The notes: generated by a model from the letters alone, not told the origin. 18,242 nt of DNA from Deltaproteobacteria bacterium (GCA_024277475.1 JAJRVC010000586.1:1-18242), one strand, 5' to 3'; shown: positions 7,064 to 16,058, numbered from the stretch's first letter. Translations and numbers: made by a program.

Positions 7064-8452
7064 CTACAGGTCTATTCCATAGGCTTTTATCTTGGTGAGC
7101 AATGAGGGATGGCTGATTTCCAGAAGTCTGGCGGCGTGGGTGCGATTGCCTCCGGTTTCACCGAGAGCCTGGGTGATAAGCTTTTTTTCCACAACTTTCT
7201 GTGCATCTTTTAAGGACAATCCTTCAAAGACGGTATCATTCCGGGTGTGCCTGTCATTGTGTATCAATTCTGCCGCGAAATGTTCAGGCAGCAGCAGCGA
7301 ATCATCGGCAATCACCATGGCTCTTTCGATAACATTTTCCAACTGTCGGACGTTGCCGGGCCAATGATATTCAAGTAGCCGGGCCATGGCAGCCGGAGCC
7401 AAACCGGATATATTTTTATCTAGAATTTCATTAAAGCGACCGATAAAATGCTTGCACAAAAGGGGAATGTCTTCGGTTCGTTCGCGCAAGGGCGGAATTT
7501 TTACGGTCATGACATTCAGGCGATAGTAGAGATCTTCGCGAAAGCTGCCTTTTTTAATTTCTTCTTCGAGCTTTTTGGAGGTTGCAGCAATAATGCGAAC
7601 ATCAATCTGCAGCGATTTTGAATCGCCCACCGGCCGAATCTCACCCTCCTGTAACACCCGTAAAAGTTTCACCTGCAGCGATAATGGCAATTCTCCAATT
7701 TCATCCAGAAATAGGGTGCCGCCCTCAGCCTCTTGAAACAGGCCCTTTTTATTGCGATCCGCACCGGTAAAAGCCCCCTTTTTATAACCGAAAAGCTCGC
7801 TTTCAAGCAAAGAATCCGGAATACCGCCACAGTTTACGGGAACCAGGGGCCCTGCCGCCCTTATGCCGCCGTAATGGATGCCTTGTGCGATCAACTCTTT
7901 GCCGGTTCCGCTGTCACCGAGTATCAGTACGGTTGTTTTGTACTGCGCGGCTTTGCCCGCCAATTGAAACACGGATTGCATAGCTTTGCTTTTGGCCACC
8001 ATTTTGCCGAAATTACAATCCTCCTCAATTTTTTGAATACGTTCTTTCAACCACCGGTTTTCTGCTTTTAAACTCTCGCGCTCTTCAGCCTTTTTCAATG
8101 TCAGATAGACTTCATCGGTTTTAAAAGGCTTTGATATATAATCATAAGCGCCCGATTTCATAGCCTCAATAGCCGTATCGATACTTCCGTAGGCGGACAT
8201 CATGATGACGGTGGCGGCCCCGATCCGGTCCCGTGACAGTTTTAAAAATTCCATCCCGTCCATTTTAGGCATTTTGATGTCACAGAGTATAAAATCGTAC
8301 TGCCCTTGTTGAATCATCTCCAGACCATCGGCCCCGTCAGCAGCGGTTTCCACATGATAGCCGGCCTTTTTAAGGACCGTTGAAAGCATGTGACGCATGT
8401 TCGCTTCGTCATCAATGATCAGCAGTCGTTTTTTAATATTCTTGGCGGTCAT
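7064..8452 (-). CDS. NtrC-family sigma-54-dependent response regulator
   Basis: A cytoplasmic transcription activator of sigma-54 promoters, phosphorylated by the adjacent kinase. From the chosen ATG (MTAKNIKKRLLIIDDE) it has 462 residues. The receiver domain (about 8-125) has acidic pair D15-D16, phospho-acceptor D58 in LCDIKMPKMDG and K108 in SKPF. The AAA+ domain (about 150-390) has Walker A GDSGTGKE at 179-186, the sigma-54 contact loop GAFTGA at 226-231, Walker B GTLFLDE at 245-251, the arginine segment FREDLYYRL and WPGNVRQLEN. The Fis-type helix-turn-helix is at about 420-460 (GNRTHAARLLEI). Alternative starts are ATG 8467 and GTG 8521; the latter would overlap the kinase gene. The target system cannot be named. 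Confidence 0.94.
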   Translation of the reverse strand: MTAKNIKKRLLIIDDEANMRHMLSTVLKKAGYHVETAADGADGLEMIQQGQYDFILCDIKMPKMDGMEFLKLSRDRIGAATVIMMSAYGSIDTAIEAMKSGAYDYISKPFKTDEVYLTLKKAEERESLKAENRWLKERIQKIEEDCNFGKMVAKSKAMQSVFQLAGKAAQYKTTVLILGDSGTGKELIAQGIHYGGIRAAGPLVPVNCGGIPDSLLESELFGYKKGAFTGADRNKKGLFQEAEGGTLFLDEIGELPLSLQVKLLRVLQEGEIRPVGDSKSLQIDVRIIAATSKKLEEEIKKGSFREDLYYRLNVMTVKIPPLRERTEDIPLLCKHFIGRFNEILDKNISGLAPAAMARLLEYHWPGNVRQLENVIERAMVIADDSLLLPEHFAAELIHNDRHTRNDTVFEGLSLKDAQKVVEKKLITQALGETGGNRTHAARLLEISHPSLLTKIKAYGIDL

Positions 8453-8477
8453 CGTGATAGATTGCATCCTAACCCGG

Positions 8478-10076
8478 CTAAACCGGAATTGAATATTGAA
8501 TATTTCCTGATGAAGTTTCACACAAGCGGGGCCGTTGGCTAAAAAGCGGCAAAGATATTTTCATCGTCGTTCCACTGCCGGTCTCACTCGTCACGGTCAT
8601 CGTGCCGCCCAGGCTTTCTACAATCATGAAACTGACTGAAAGGCCCAGCCCCGTTCCCCTGCCGGGGTCTTTGGTGGTGAAAAAGGGATCGAAAATATTA
8701 CCCAGATTTTCCCCGGCGATACCCGGCCCATCATCGATAAACATAATTATTAACCGGGCGACGGAGCTCTTGGTATCAGGGTCGGCATCCGTCTCAAGCG
8801 CTGTGGTTATTTCCAGCTTACCGCCGGTGACTTCACTTTTGACTGAGATGGCATCTGCGGCATTGATAATCAGGTTTAAAAATACCTGCCGGAGCTGGTT
8901 GGAATCGGCCAGCACAGTGTCGTCTTCGGCAGCCAGTTTAAGCGACAATTCAATGTTTGACATGAGCGGTTGAACCTGCAAAACACCGACCGTATCGTGG
9001 ATTAATTCGTGGACGGAAACCGCCGTATGCTCAGAACCGGAAGGCCGCGACACCTCCAGGAGTTGCCTTATAATGGTGTTGATACGCTCGATTTCCGCCT
9101 CCGTACGGCGTATATATTCGTCTCGCTCCTCTGCGGTAATATCCTCTTGTTGGAGTAACTCCAGATAGCCGATGACGATACCGATGGGATTTCCTATTTC
9201 GTGGGCGATGCCGGCCGACAATCTGCCCACGGAAGCCAATTTTTCGGCTTGAATGATTTCCTTTTGTGCCTTTTTTATTTTCAGGTTTGCTTTTTCCAGG
9301 GACAGGACAGTGGACCGCAGCTTTTCCTTGTCGGCTGAAATGCGCTTGAGCATAATATTAAGAGCTTTGGACAGTCGGCTGAGCTCATTGTCTTCCTTAC
9401 GAACCGAAAATATGATTTCATCATCATCCCTGTAGTCCTCCGCTCGTTTGGCCAACCTGACGAGCGGCAAGAGGTAAAGTTTGGAGATGCGGTAAATTCC
9501 AATATACGTGAGGATAGCTAGATTAATGCAAACATAAATGAATATGATTTGTTGCGAATGCCTGAGTGCATTGCAAACGCTATCGAGCGGCAAAACGATA
9601 CTGACACCGCCGACGGTCACATTATTGCTTAATAAAGGTGCTGAAAGTATCAATTTAGCCTTTTGCTTCCAGAATAGTCCCCAAGTGGTACCGATAAAAT
9701 GATTTGTTTTTTCGCCGCTGGATAAGGCCTGTTTTGTATACGCGACAAGTTCGTTTTTTGAAATTTCCGATTGGCTGCCCAGATAAACCGGATCACCGTT
9801 TGCCCTCAGAATCAGAGCATTTTCGATCTGTGAGTCGTTTATCATTTTAATCAACAACGACTCGAATGCCAAACCAGCCGTCCCCATAATCCCAATGGTG
9901 GTGTTTGGCAAGGCATCCTTGAGAAAAACCAACAGCAGGTTGGCCTTTGAAACCTCTGAACGGATCAACTCGCGTCTGACGGTTACCATCGAAACCAAAT
10001 CGATCAGTACCATCGCCAACAGCAACAGCATCGCGAGGTTAATCGCAATTTTAGTTCTCAGCCTGCGGACAAACAT
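8478..10076 (-). CDS. Sensor histidine kinase, partner of the NtrC-family regulator
   Basis: Membrane sensor that autophosphorylates and passes phosphate to the regulator encoded just downstream. The 532 residues comprise TM1 (about 12-32), a periplasmic sensing region (33-175, no domain I recognise), TM2 (about 176-197), a HAMP linker (198-250), a coiled segment, then the dimerisation domain with His292 in SAGIAHEIGNPIGI. The ATPase domain has N-box NQLRQVFLNLIINAADAI, G1 DDGPGIA (448-454), F-box FDPFFTTKD and G2 GRGTGLGLS (472-480). All catalytic motifs are intact. The HEIGNP box is typical of kinases paired with NtrC-type regulators. The stop is 10-25 bases from the regulator start, an operon. 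A sigma-54 promoter about 105 bases upstream suggests positive autoregulation. The signal is unknown. Confidence 0.93.
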   Translation of the reverse strand: MFVRRLRTKIAINLAMLLLLAMVLIDLVSMVTVRRELIRSEVSKANLLLVFLKDALPNTTIGIMGTAGLAFESLLIKMINDSQIENALILRANGDPVYLGSQSEISKNELVAYTKQALSSGEKTNHFIGTTWGLFWKQKAKLILSAPLLSNNVTVGGVSIVLPLDSVCNALRHSQQIIFIYVCINLAILTYIGIYRISKLYLLPLVRLAKRAEDYRDDDEIIFSVRKEDNELSRLSKALNIMLKRISADKEKLRSTVLSLEKANLKIKKAQKEIIQAEKLASVGRLSAGIAHEIGNPIGIVIGYLELLQQEDITAEERDEYIRRTEAEIERINTIIRQLLEVSRPSGSEHTAVSVHELIHDTVGVLQVQPLMSNIELSLKLAAEDDTVLADSNQLRQVFLNLIINAADAISVKSEVTGGKLEITTALETDADPDTKSSVARLIIMFIDDGPGIAGENLGNIFDPFFTTKDPGRGTGLGLSVSFMIVESLGGTMTVTSETGSGTTMKISLPLFSQRPRLCETSSGNIQYSIPV

Positions 10077-10181
10077 GTTTTGCTTGTTATCTTAATTGTA
10101 ATATTTTTGTATTTTCTGAAAAGAATTTATGCCTTTATTTTCCCTGTTTTAAGCATTTGAATTAAGAACTTTATATTTTAA

Positions 10182-10197
10182 TGCAAATTTGGTGCCT
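10182..10197 (-). promoter_or_regulatory. Sigma-54 promoter for the kinase-regulator operon
   Basis: On the minus strand AGGCACCAAATTTGCA (10197-10182) matches the consensus TGGCACGNNNNTTGCA at all but two of its fixed positions, with exact -24 GG / -12 GC spacing. The start site would be near 10171, giving a leader of about 95 bases to the kinase ATG. The gene pair it serves encodes a sigma-54 activator, which supports the reading. Confidence 0.7.
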
Positions 10198-10263
10198 AAA
10201 ACCTCGATATTTTAACTTTCTCGGACTGATCCGATAAAGTCGATTTTCAATGTTTCTGTGCCT

Positions 10264-10323
10264 CAGCGTATAAAACGAGATACATCGGCGTATAAAACGA
10301 GATGCATCAGCGTATAAAATACG
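10264..10323 (-). promoter_or_regulatory. Three 22-bp-spaced dyad repeats, candidate enhancer (UAS) for the sigma-54 promoter
   Basis: Two full 22-base units (10264-10285, 10286-10307; two differences) and a third partial unit from 10308 each carry CGTATAAAA. The core dyads start at 10267, 10289 and 10311, exactly 22 bases apart. The first two read CGTATAAAACG; the third is a perfect dyad, CGTAT-AAA-ATACG (10311-10323). Spacing of two helical turns puts all three on one DNA face. They lie about 95-150 bases upstream of the inferred sigma-54 start, the usual distance for NtrC-type activator sites. htpG is over 360 bases away on the other side. Confidence 0.6.
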
Positions 10324-10606
10324 AAGTTATTTTTAAGTGAGCCCTTATTCCATTCAGGACCGCAATGCAGCCCGGAAAACCGGCCACAATTTCGAGAGGC
10401 GCTCATGATTCATCACCGCAAAACCGGATTAAAAAATCCGAATTTATTTGATTAGTGTCAAATATGTAACGATTTAACCAATCAATGCATCAACTCTGCA
10501 ATGAATTTTGTATCTGAATTCAACAGATCAAAATCACATTTATCCAAACCGATGCGCCAAGCCGGAATCCACCCGATTCATCTATGAAAACAGACGATTC
10601 ACCTGC
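10324..10606. other. Noncoding stretch between the kinase operon and htpG
   Basis: I find no gene here. A perfect small hairpin is at 10425-10440 (CGGATT, AAAA, AATCCG). Two direct CGATTCA words at 10574 and 10595, 21 bases apart, lie just upstream of the htpG promoter. Neither has an assigned role. Confidence 0.4.
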
Positions 10607-10638
10607 CTTGACAATTTCGAATTTACACTCATTATATA
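10607..10638 (+). promoter_or_regulatory. Probable htpG promoter (sigma-70 or sigma-32 reading)
   Basis: TTGACA (10608-10613) with TATATA (10633-10638, 19-base spacer) reads as sigma-70. The same stretch reads as a heat-shock promoter: CTTGAC (10607-10612; consensus CTTGAA), 14 bases, then ACTCATTA (10627-10634; consensus CCCCATTA, 6 of 8). htpG is a known sigma-32 target in E. coli, so the second reading is attractive. Confidence 0.5.
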
Positions 10639-10688
10639 GACGAAAAACGATAACCGGCATCTAACGAAAACAGGAGGTATTTAGTAAT

Positions 10689-12611
10689 ATGACTGTGAGA
10701 ACCGAAACCCATGAATTTAAAACCGAAATCAAACAGCTGCTGAACCTGATCATTAACTCCCTGTATTCCAACAAAGAAATTTTTCTGCGGGAGCTGATTT
10801 CAAACTCCTCGGATGCGATCGACAGACTGCGTTTCAAAGCACAGACCGACGAGGGCATACTCAGTGACGACGGAGAATTTAAGATCAAAATAACACGGGA
10901 CCCTGTCAAAAATACACTGACGGTTGAGGACAACGGTATCGGTATGACCTACGATGAAGTCCTGGAAAATATCGGCACCATCGCCAAAAGCGGAACCAAT
11001 GATTTCCTCGAAGCCATGAAACTGCTCAACAAGGAAGCTACACTCACGCCGGAATTGATTGGCCAGTTTGGTGTCGGTTTTTACAGCTCATTCATTGTGG
11101 CTGAAAAAATTACGCTGCTGACGAAATCCGCCAACGGGGACCCTGCCGTGCGTTGGGAATCCCATGGTGATGGTGAATTCACCATCACCGAAACCGAGAA
11201 AAGCAACCGGGGTACAGCCGTTACATTGGAGTTGAAAAAAAAGGAGGAAGGCGACTTGGATTTCACTGACGAATGGACAATCCGCAACATCGTCAGGCAG
11301 CATTCAGATTTCGTGGCCTATCCCATCGTCATGGACGTTGAAAAAGACGAACCGATCCCTGAAAATGAACAGATCAAGGATAAGGACGGCAAGCCCATCG
11401 GGGAGACGACCCGCAAGGTGGTCAAAGAAGAAACCCTCAATTCCATGAAAGCCATCTGGTCCAGGAACAAAAGCGACATCACCGACCAGGAATACGAGGA
11501 GTTTTACCAGCACATCAGCCATGACTGGAATCCGCCGCTGGAAAGGCTCCATCTCAAGCTGGAGGGCACCACCGAATATACCGCCCTTTTGTACCTGCCG
11601 TCCAAGGCACCGGTTGACATTTTCAATCCGGAATCCAAACACGGTGTCCATCTTTACTGCAAACGCATCTTTATCATGGACGACTGCAAGGAACTGATGC
11701 CGGAATATTTCCGCTTTGTAAAAGGTGTTGTGGACGCGTCGGACCTCAATCTCAACGTCAGCCGCGAAATCCTCCAACAGGATCATCTGGTTCGCAACAT
11801 CCGCCGTAATCTGGTCAAAAAGCTTTTAGACCTGCTCAAAAACATGGAGCCTGAAAAATATGAAAAATTCTGGGAAGAATTCGGCACCGTGCTCAAGGTC
11901 GGTGTCCATACCGATTTTGAGAACAAAAACAAAATCGCCGACCTTCTGCGCTACAAAACCACCAAATCCGACGGCAAGTGGAAGTCGCTTCAACAATACA
12001 CCGAGAGCATGCCGCCGGCGCAAAAGGAAATTTATTACATCACCGGTGATAATATGTCGGCCCTGATCAACAGCCCCCTGCTCGAACAGCTCAAATCAAA
12101 AGACTTCGAGGTTCTGCTGATGACCGACCCGATTGACGAATGGGTAACCCAGGCGCTCAATGAATACGACGGCAAAAAGCTAAGGAGTGCGGAAAAAGGT
12201 GATCTCGATATCGATAAGGTCGACGAAGAAAAAAAGGGCCGGTATGAAACCCTGTTCAAACATATACGGGCACAGCTGGAAGACACCATCAAAGAAGTCC
12301 GTCCCTCCACCCGGCTGACCGACTCCGTGGCCTGTCTTTCCGGGGACACCTATGACATGAGCGGTTACATGGAGAAAATTCTTAAGTCCGCCGGCCAGCA
12401 AGTACCGGAAAACAAACGCGCCCTGGAACTCAATATGGCGCACCCGGTTATGGAAAAAATTCGGGCTATGTTTGAAGCCGACAAAGACGACCCGAAACTC
12501 AATGACTACATTCATCTGCTACTTGATCTCGCCGTCATCGGCGAAGGCGGTAAGGTGGACGATCCTTCCAATTTCTCAAAAAAAGTAGGGGATTTAATGG
12601 CGGGAATATAA
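10689..12611 (+). CDS. htpG: HtpG, bacterial Hsp90 chaperone
   Basis: Cytosolic ATP-dependent chaperone that works as a dimer on late folding intermediates. The 640 residues are close to the 624 of E. coli HtpG. The GHKL ATPase domain has [17 protein letters not shown] (32-48, including catalytic E35), DNGIGM (81-86) and the lid glycine motif GQFGVGFYS (125-133). The middle domain includes [16 protein letters not shown], with the conserved arginine that contacts ATP phosphate. The C-terminal dimerisation domain ends near [17 protein letters not shown] lies 10 bases before ATG, a strong ribosome site. It stands alone with its own promoter and terminator. All motifs are intact. A highly charged linker [15 protein letters not shown] sits between the first two domains. 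Confidence 0.97.
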   Translation: MTVRTETHEFKTEIKQLLNLIINSLYSNKEIFLRELISNSSDAIDRLRFKAQTDEGILSDDGEFKIKITRDPVKNTLTVEDNGIGMTYDEVLENIGTIAKSGTNDFLEAMKLLNKEATLTPELIGQFGVGFYSSFIVAEKITLLTKSANGDPAVRWESHGDGEFTITETEKSNRGTAVTLELKKKEEGDLDFTDEWTIRNIVRQHSDFVAYPIVMDVEKDEPIPENEQIKDKDGKPIGETTRKVVKEETLNSMKAIWSRNKSDITDQEYEEFYQHISHDWNPPLERLHLKLEGTTEYTALLYLPSKAPVDIFNPESKHGVHLYCKRIFIMDDCKELMPEYFRFVKGVVDASDLNLNVSREILQQDHLVRNIRRNLVKKLLDLLKNMEPEKYEKFWEEFGTVLKVGVHTDFENKNKIADLLRYKTTKSDGKWKSLQQYTESMPPAQKEIYYITGDNMSALINSPLLEQLKSKDFEVLLMTDPIDEWVTQALNEYDGKKLRSAEKGDLDIDKVDEEKKGRYETLFKHIRAQLEDTIKEVRPSTRLTDSVACLSGDTYDMSGYMEKILKSAGQQVPENKRALELNMAHPVMEKIRAMFEADKDDPKLNDYIHLLLDLAVIGEGGKVDDPSNFSKKVGDLMAGI

Positions 12612-12680
12612 CACCCAAGCCGGACACGCTAAGCCGATCGTAGCGTAGAACCCGATTTATCGGGGAATTGAAGATTTAAG

Positions 12681-12714
12681 AAAAAACCCGAGACCTTACG
12701 GTTTCGGGTTTTTT
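12681..12714. terminator. Rho-independent terminator after htpG (bidirectional)
   Basis: A six-A run, then CCCGAGACC (12687-12695), loop TTAC, GGTTTCGGG (12700-12708), then a six-T run: a 9-bp stem with one G-T pair flanked by A and T tracts. It terminates htpG from the left and could terminate the convergent DUF192 gene from the right. The rest of 12612-12915 has no convincing gene. Confidence 0.9.
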
Positions 12715-12884
12715 GTGTGTCAAAGGGCAAAGAAGGCATTAAAGACTCAAAGTCCTCGTTAAAAATGCTCATTTTTCCAAATGATTGCCAATTGAGCTGC
12801 AAATTTCTGATTAGGCCTGAGGAAGCTGACGCTTTTCTCGTAAATGCGCATCCCAAATACAGTACAGGCTCGAGAATGCAGCCT

Positions 12885-12913
12885 TGAACCCCATAACCTT
12901 TGAACCCGTGAAC
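12885..12913. repeat. GTTCA-type short repeats, copy 2 (inverted relative to copy 1)
   Basis: TGAAC words at 12885, 12901 and 12909 form, on the minus strand, the same CGTTCAC...GGTTCA...GGGTTCA pattern as 2559-2595. The block directly abuts the stop codon of the DUF192 gene. Confidence 0.5.
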
Positions 12914-12915
12914 GC

Positions 12916-13362
12916 CTACCTTATTTCAATCATCACCGGCAATTTCATCTCAACAATTTCCCCAACGCCAATCCCATGTTCAGCGAACCAGCCCTGATTT
13001 ACTTCAAGTGCGTACCTTACCGGTTGTAAGGAGTAATAGCGCTCACCGGTTTGCATGGGCGTCATATGTTGTATGCGCAATATCCGCCCGGAATCATCGA
13101 TAAAAGCGATGGACAGGGGAATATAGGTGTTTTTCATCCAAAATGTCCTTGGACCCAGGGCCGGAAAGATAAATAACATGCCATCATTTTGAGGCAATTT
13201 AACACGATTGGACAATCCACAGGCTCGCGCCTTCGGTGTGGTGGCCAACTCCACTGACAGCGTGTGATCTTTTATGAAAATTGTGGCAACAGGCAATTGA
13301 AAAGGACAAGCCAGAGCCTTTACCGATACCAAAATCAAAATGAAAGCACGCGCAATATACAT
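12916..13362 (-). CDS. Exported DUF192 family protein
   Basis: A small extracytoplasmic protein of a widespread family without an agreed function. From the ATG at 13362 it has 148 residues: a signal peptide (MYIARAFILILVSVKALA, cleavage likely before C19), then the DUF192 domain. Family landmarks seen are ELATTPKARACGLSNRVKL, GMLFIFP, RTFWMKNTYIPLSIAFID and YALEVNQGWFAEHGI. The usual PLDI motif is PLSI here. Longer starts exist at ATG 13410 and TTG 13449, but these add a second hydrophobic stretch and have no ribosome site; the chosen start gives a clean signal peptide, though its ribosome site is also poor. The cysteine after ALA does not make a good lipobox (Ala at -3). It is convergent with htpG and shares its terminator. 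Confidence 0.85.
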   Translation of the reverse strand: MYIARAFILILVSVKALACPFQLPVATIFIKDHTLSVELATTPKARACGLSNRVKLPQNDGMLFIFPALGPRTFWMKNTYIPLSIAFIDDSGRILRIQHMTPMQTGERYYSLQPVRYALEVNQGWFAEHGIGVGEIVEMKLPVMIEIR

Positions 13363-13638
13363 TCCGCCGTACCTGAAGATGAAGAAAATTTTATTTAATA
13401 ACAAGGGCATAAAAATAACCGATTCGAACCGGAAACATTCTCTCCCCAAGTGGATATCTGTTTAAAATAGCGGCCGGCAAAATGCAAGATTAAAAAACAG
13501 TAAAAGGCCGGGATCCGTTAACACACGTAAGCAGGTTAATTTTTTTCACTTTAATTTCTTAGGGCCGGACGGTAATGTTTATGGATTCACCTGGTCTTAC
13601 AATTTATTTGAATAGTTATTAAAAATTTTTATTAATAT

Positions 13639-13657
13639 CAATAAAAAATTGTTGACA
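13639..13657 (+). promoter_or_regulatory. Candidate promoter/operator of the PAS-HTH regulator gene
   Basis: A perfect TTGACA at 13652-13657 has no good -10 box at normal distance (TAGGAA at 17 bases). It is immediately preceded by the dyad CAAT-AAAAA-ATTG (13639-13651) and a very A/T-rich tract from 13610. A weak -10 plus an adjacent dyad would suit a regulated or autoregulated promoter. A start near 13687 would place the ATG at 13740 in the transcript. Confidence 0.35.
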
Positions 13658-13739
13658 TGTCCGAAATATTAATTTAGGAAATTTGGAATTTCCTCAGTTG
13701 GCCAATATCCTTATTTACCGGCAAGACCTGACGAATATA

Positions 13740-14417
13740 ATGAATGAAAAAGATTTCATTTTGAATATCCTCAAACAGGTGGCGGATGCTGTCGTTAAGA
13801 CATTCGGTCGCAATTGCGAAGTGGCCGTACATGATCTGTCCAATTTTAGCAAATCCCTGGTTCACATTGCGGGGGACGTTACAAAAAGAAAACCCGGAGC
13901 CCCAATTACAGATGTGGCCTCAAAGGCTTTGTACAAGGAAGGCCACGAAATAAAGGATAAATATGATTACAAAACGCTTACCAATGATGGCCGGGAACTC
14001 AAATCGACAACGATATTTATTCGTAATCGTGGGGGTGACGCCGTCGCGGCGTTTTGCATTAACTTTGATTCCACCGATTTTTTAAATATAATTCGATCCC
14101 TCGAGGTATTTACCAAAACCAGGGACGCGAAGCAACTGCCGGCTTTTACCGAAACCTTCGCTTTGTCAATTGATGATACGGTGGACTCGCTGTTTGAGAT
14201 GGCTGTTTCCGAAATTGGAAAACAGCCGGTGACAATGTCCACGGACGAGAAGATGAGAGTCGTTAAGACACTGGAAAGAGAAGGAATTTTTAAAATAAAG
14301 GGGGCTGTTAATCAGGTGGCCTTGAAGCTGGGTGTTTCCAATTTTACGGTTTACAATTATTTAAAGAAGATCCGGGCGGCCCATGCAATTAACGAAGCAA
14401 ATGCGATTGTTCAGTGA
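13740..14417 (+). CDS. YheO/DauR-type transcription regulator (PAS-like domain plus HTH)
   Basis: A cytoplasmic DNA-binding regulator. From ATG 13740 it has 225 residues. The YheO-like PAS domain spans about 8-118, with the family core FGRNCEVAVHDLSNFSKSLV and GAPITDVASKAL. The helix-turn-helix is at about 165-215 (KMRVVKTLEREGIFKIKGAV, then QVALKLGVSNFTVYNYLKKI). Relatives include YheO and DauR, the D-arginine utilisation repressor. An in-frame TTG at 13683 was not chosen because its AGGAA is only 2 bases away and the likely promoter overlaps it; the ATG itself has no strong ribosome site. It is the gene before ygeY on the same strand, so it is the likely controller of the purine-type cluster, sensing an amino-acid-like or purine-derived ligand (inference). 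Confidence 0.85.
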   Translation: MNEKDFILNILKQVADAVVKTFGRNCEVAVHDLSNFSKSLVHIAGDVTKRKPGAPITDVASKALYKEGHEIKDKYDYKTLTNDGRELKSTTIFIRNRGGDAVAAFCINFDSTDFLNIIRSLEVFTKTRDAKQLPAFTETFALSIDDTVDSLFEMAVSEIGKQPVTMSTDEKMRVVKTLEREGIFKIKGAVNQVALKLGVSNFTVYNYLKKIRAAHAINEANAIVQ

Positions 14418-14843
14418 TTTTCCCGAGGCTGCGCTCGGAAAAAGTGGCCCCTTCGGGGCAGCAAGCACGCTGGTAATTTAAAGAGACTTCGTTCCGGCAG
14501 AACCTATAAAAAAGCGAATATCGAATCATAAATACCCGCCTGCCATGCATAGTGCGTTTGGTTAGCGTAAACATTGAGTTATGAATAAAATTGTTAAATT
14601 TGCCTCGCACCAGTTCCAAGGCATTGCGGGCAGGTCGAATGTCGAGGGAATGTGTTCCGGCTATTATACATAAAAGACTGAGCAGCGCGAAACCACCCTT
14701 CGAAATTCTGCGGTTCTGCTGTTCGCTGTTTAATCCATCCCATCGAAACAGCCAGCAGCGGCACTGAAACCTGATACCTTCGGTTTCTGACAACATACGG
14801 CAAATATCCGTCTATTGATTAATGAAATTGAGAATTTAAACCC
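14418..14843. other. Noncoding stretch between regulator and ygeY
   Basis: No believable gene. Immediately after the regulator stop is an imperfect hairpin (14418-14442, TTTTCC.GAG ... CTCGGAAAA), then a GCCCC-TTC-GGGGC hairpin (14447-14459). Neither has a following T-run, so termination is uncertain. Close to ygeY, ACGG-CAAATAT-CCGT (14797-14811) is a short dyad that might be an operator. A minus-strand frame of 135 codons here has no ribosome site or recognisable domain. Confidence 0.5.
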
Positions 14844-16058
14844 ATGTCACAACTAGACTTTGCAAAAATCAGGGAACTGGCCGAGAGCTACAAACCCGAG
14901 ATGACCCGATTTTTACGCGACATGATCCGTCTGCCAAGCGAAAGCAGTCAGGAAAAGGCGGTTGTCGAGCGAATCAAGGAAGAAATGGTGAAGGTGGGAT
15001 TCGATAAAGTGCAAACCGATGCTATGGGAAACGTCCTGGGCACCCTCGGGAACGGCAAACACATGATCGCCATGGACGCTCACATAGACACTGTGGGTGT
15101 GGGCAATAAAGACAACTGGGAATTCGACCCCTACGAAGGCTGCGAGGACGATGAAATCATCGGCGGACGCGGCGCTTCGGACCAGGAGGGCGGTATGGCT
15201 TCTATGGTCTACGCGGGAAAGATTATCAAGGATCTGAAACTGGAGGGTGATTACACCCTGGTTATGGTCGGAACTGTCCAGGAGGAAGATTGCGACGGTT
15301 TGTGCTGGCAGTACATTATCAGGGAATCGGGATTGACGCCGGAGTTCGTGGTCTCCACCGAGCCCACCGACGGCGGCATATACAGGGGCCAACGCGGCCG
15401 CATGGAGATCAAAGTGGAAGTCAAGGGTGTCAGTTCCCACGGATCTGCTCCCGAGCGTGGCGACAACGCCATTTTCAAAATGGGTCGTATCCTGGGGGAA
15501 CTGGAAGCGCTGCACAGCCGCCTGAAAACCGATGACTTCCTGGGCAAGGGCTCCCTGACCGTCTCGGAAATCTTCTACACATCACCTTCCCGCTGTGCAG
15601 TGGCCGATGGCTGCACCATCTCCATCGACCGTCGTCTGACAATGGGTGAGGACAAGGACCTGGCGCTGCAGCAAATCAGGGACCTCCCGGCGGCTAAAGC
15701 AGCCAAAGCCCTTGTATCCATGTACACCTACGACAAGCCCTCTTACACAGGTCTGGTTTATCCGACCGACTGTTACTTCCCCACCTGGGTGATTCCTGAG
15801 GACCACACAGCGACCCAATCGGCGGTGGCGACCTACAAGTCCTTGTTCGACGCGGAGCCCCGGGTGGACAAATGGACTTTTTCGACCAACGGCGTCTCCA
15901 TCATGGGTATGTTCGGCATCCCCTGCATCGGCTTCGGCCCGGGCAAAGAGTCTGAAGCCCACGCCCCCAACGAAAAAACATGGAAAGCAGATCTGGTGCG
16001 CTGTGCTGCCTTTTACGCCGCGTTGCCGCTCACATACTTGGAGGGGTTCGGCAGTTAA
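14844..16058 (+). CDS. ygeY: YgeY, selenium-metabolism-linked M20-family hydrolase
   Basis: A cytoplasmic two-metal amidohydrolase of the ArgE/DapE/M20 type. The 404 residues include the metal and catalytic landmarks: [10 protein letters not shown] with H80 and D82, [11 protein letters not shown] with bridging D113, VQEED with catalytic E147/E148, STEP with E173, and SEAHAPNEK with H373. The dimerisation domain has [14 protein letters not shown] (197-210). These match the YgeY group, a marker family for labile-selenium molybdenum hydroxylases, also found in urate-degrading gut bacteria. The exact substrate is not shown by sequence; a ureido- or acyl-amino acid derived from purine-ring breakdown is the best guess. 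The ribosome site is weak (GAGAA). It is followed by ygeW after 280 bases holding the 104-bp repeat. Confidence 0.92.
   Translation: MSQLDFAKIRELAESYKPEMTRFLRDMIRLPSESSQEKAVVERIKEEMVKVGFDKVQTDAMGNVLGTLGNGKHMIAMDAHIDTVGVGNKDNWEFDPYEGCEDDEIIGGRGASDQEGGMASMVYAGKIIKDLKLEGDYTLVMVGTVQEEDCDGLCWQYIIRESGLTPEFVVSTEPTDGGIYRGQRGRMEIKVEVKGVSSHGSAPERGDNAIFKMGRILGELEALHSRLKTDDFLGKGSLTVSEIFYTSPSRCAVADGCTISIDRRLTMGEDKDLALQQIRDLPAAKAAKALVSMYTYDKPSYTGLVYPTDCYFPTWVIPEDHTATQSAVATYKSLFDAEPRVDKWTFSTNGVSIMGMFGIPCIGFGPGKESEAHAPNEKTWKADLVRCAAFYAALPLTYLEGFGS

Noticed and set aside
10264..10323. The 22-bp repeats as a CRISPR array or plasmid iterons
   Set aside because: There are only two and a half units with no spacers between them and no Cas or replication gene nearby; an operator array fits better.
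10324..10688. CIRCE (HrcA) operator before htpG
   Set aside because: No TTAGCACTC-type inverted repeat is present.
13683..13739. Upstream TTG start for the PAS-HTH regulator
   Set aside because: The AGGAA is only 2 bases from the TTG, the likely promoter overlaps it, and the domain is complete from the ATG at 13740.
14444..14460. Sigma-54-like GG/GC spacing around the GCCCC hairpin before ygeY
   Set aside because: Only the GG and GC positions fit; the TTGC and CAC positions do not, and the sequence is explained by the hairpin.
14389..14796. A 135-codon minus-strand open frame between the regulator and ygeY
   Set aside because: It overlaps hairpins and the regulator 3' end, has no ribosome site, no recognisable domain, and an amino-acid composition typical of noncoding DNA.
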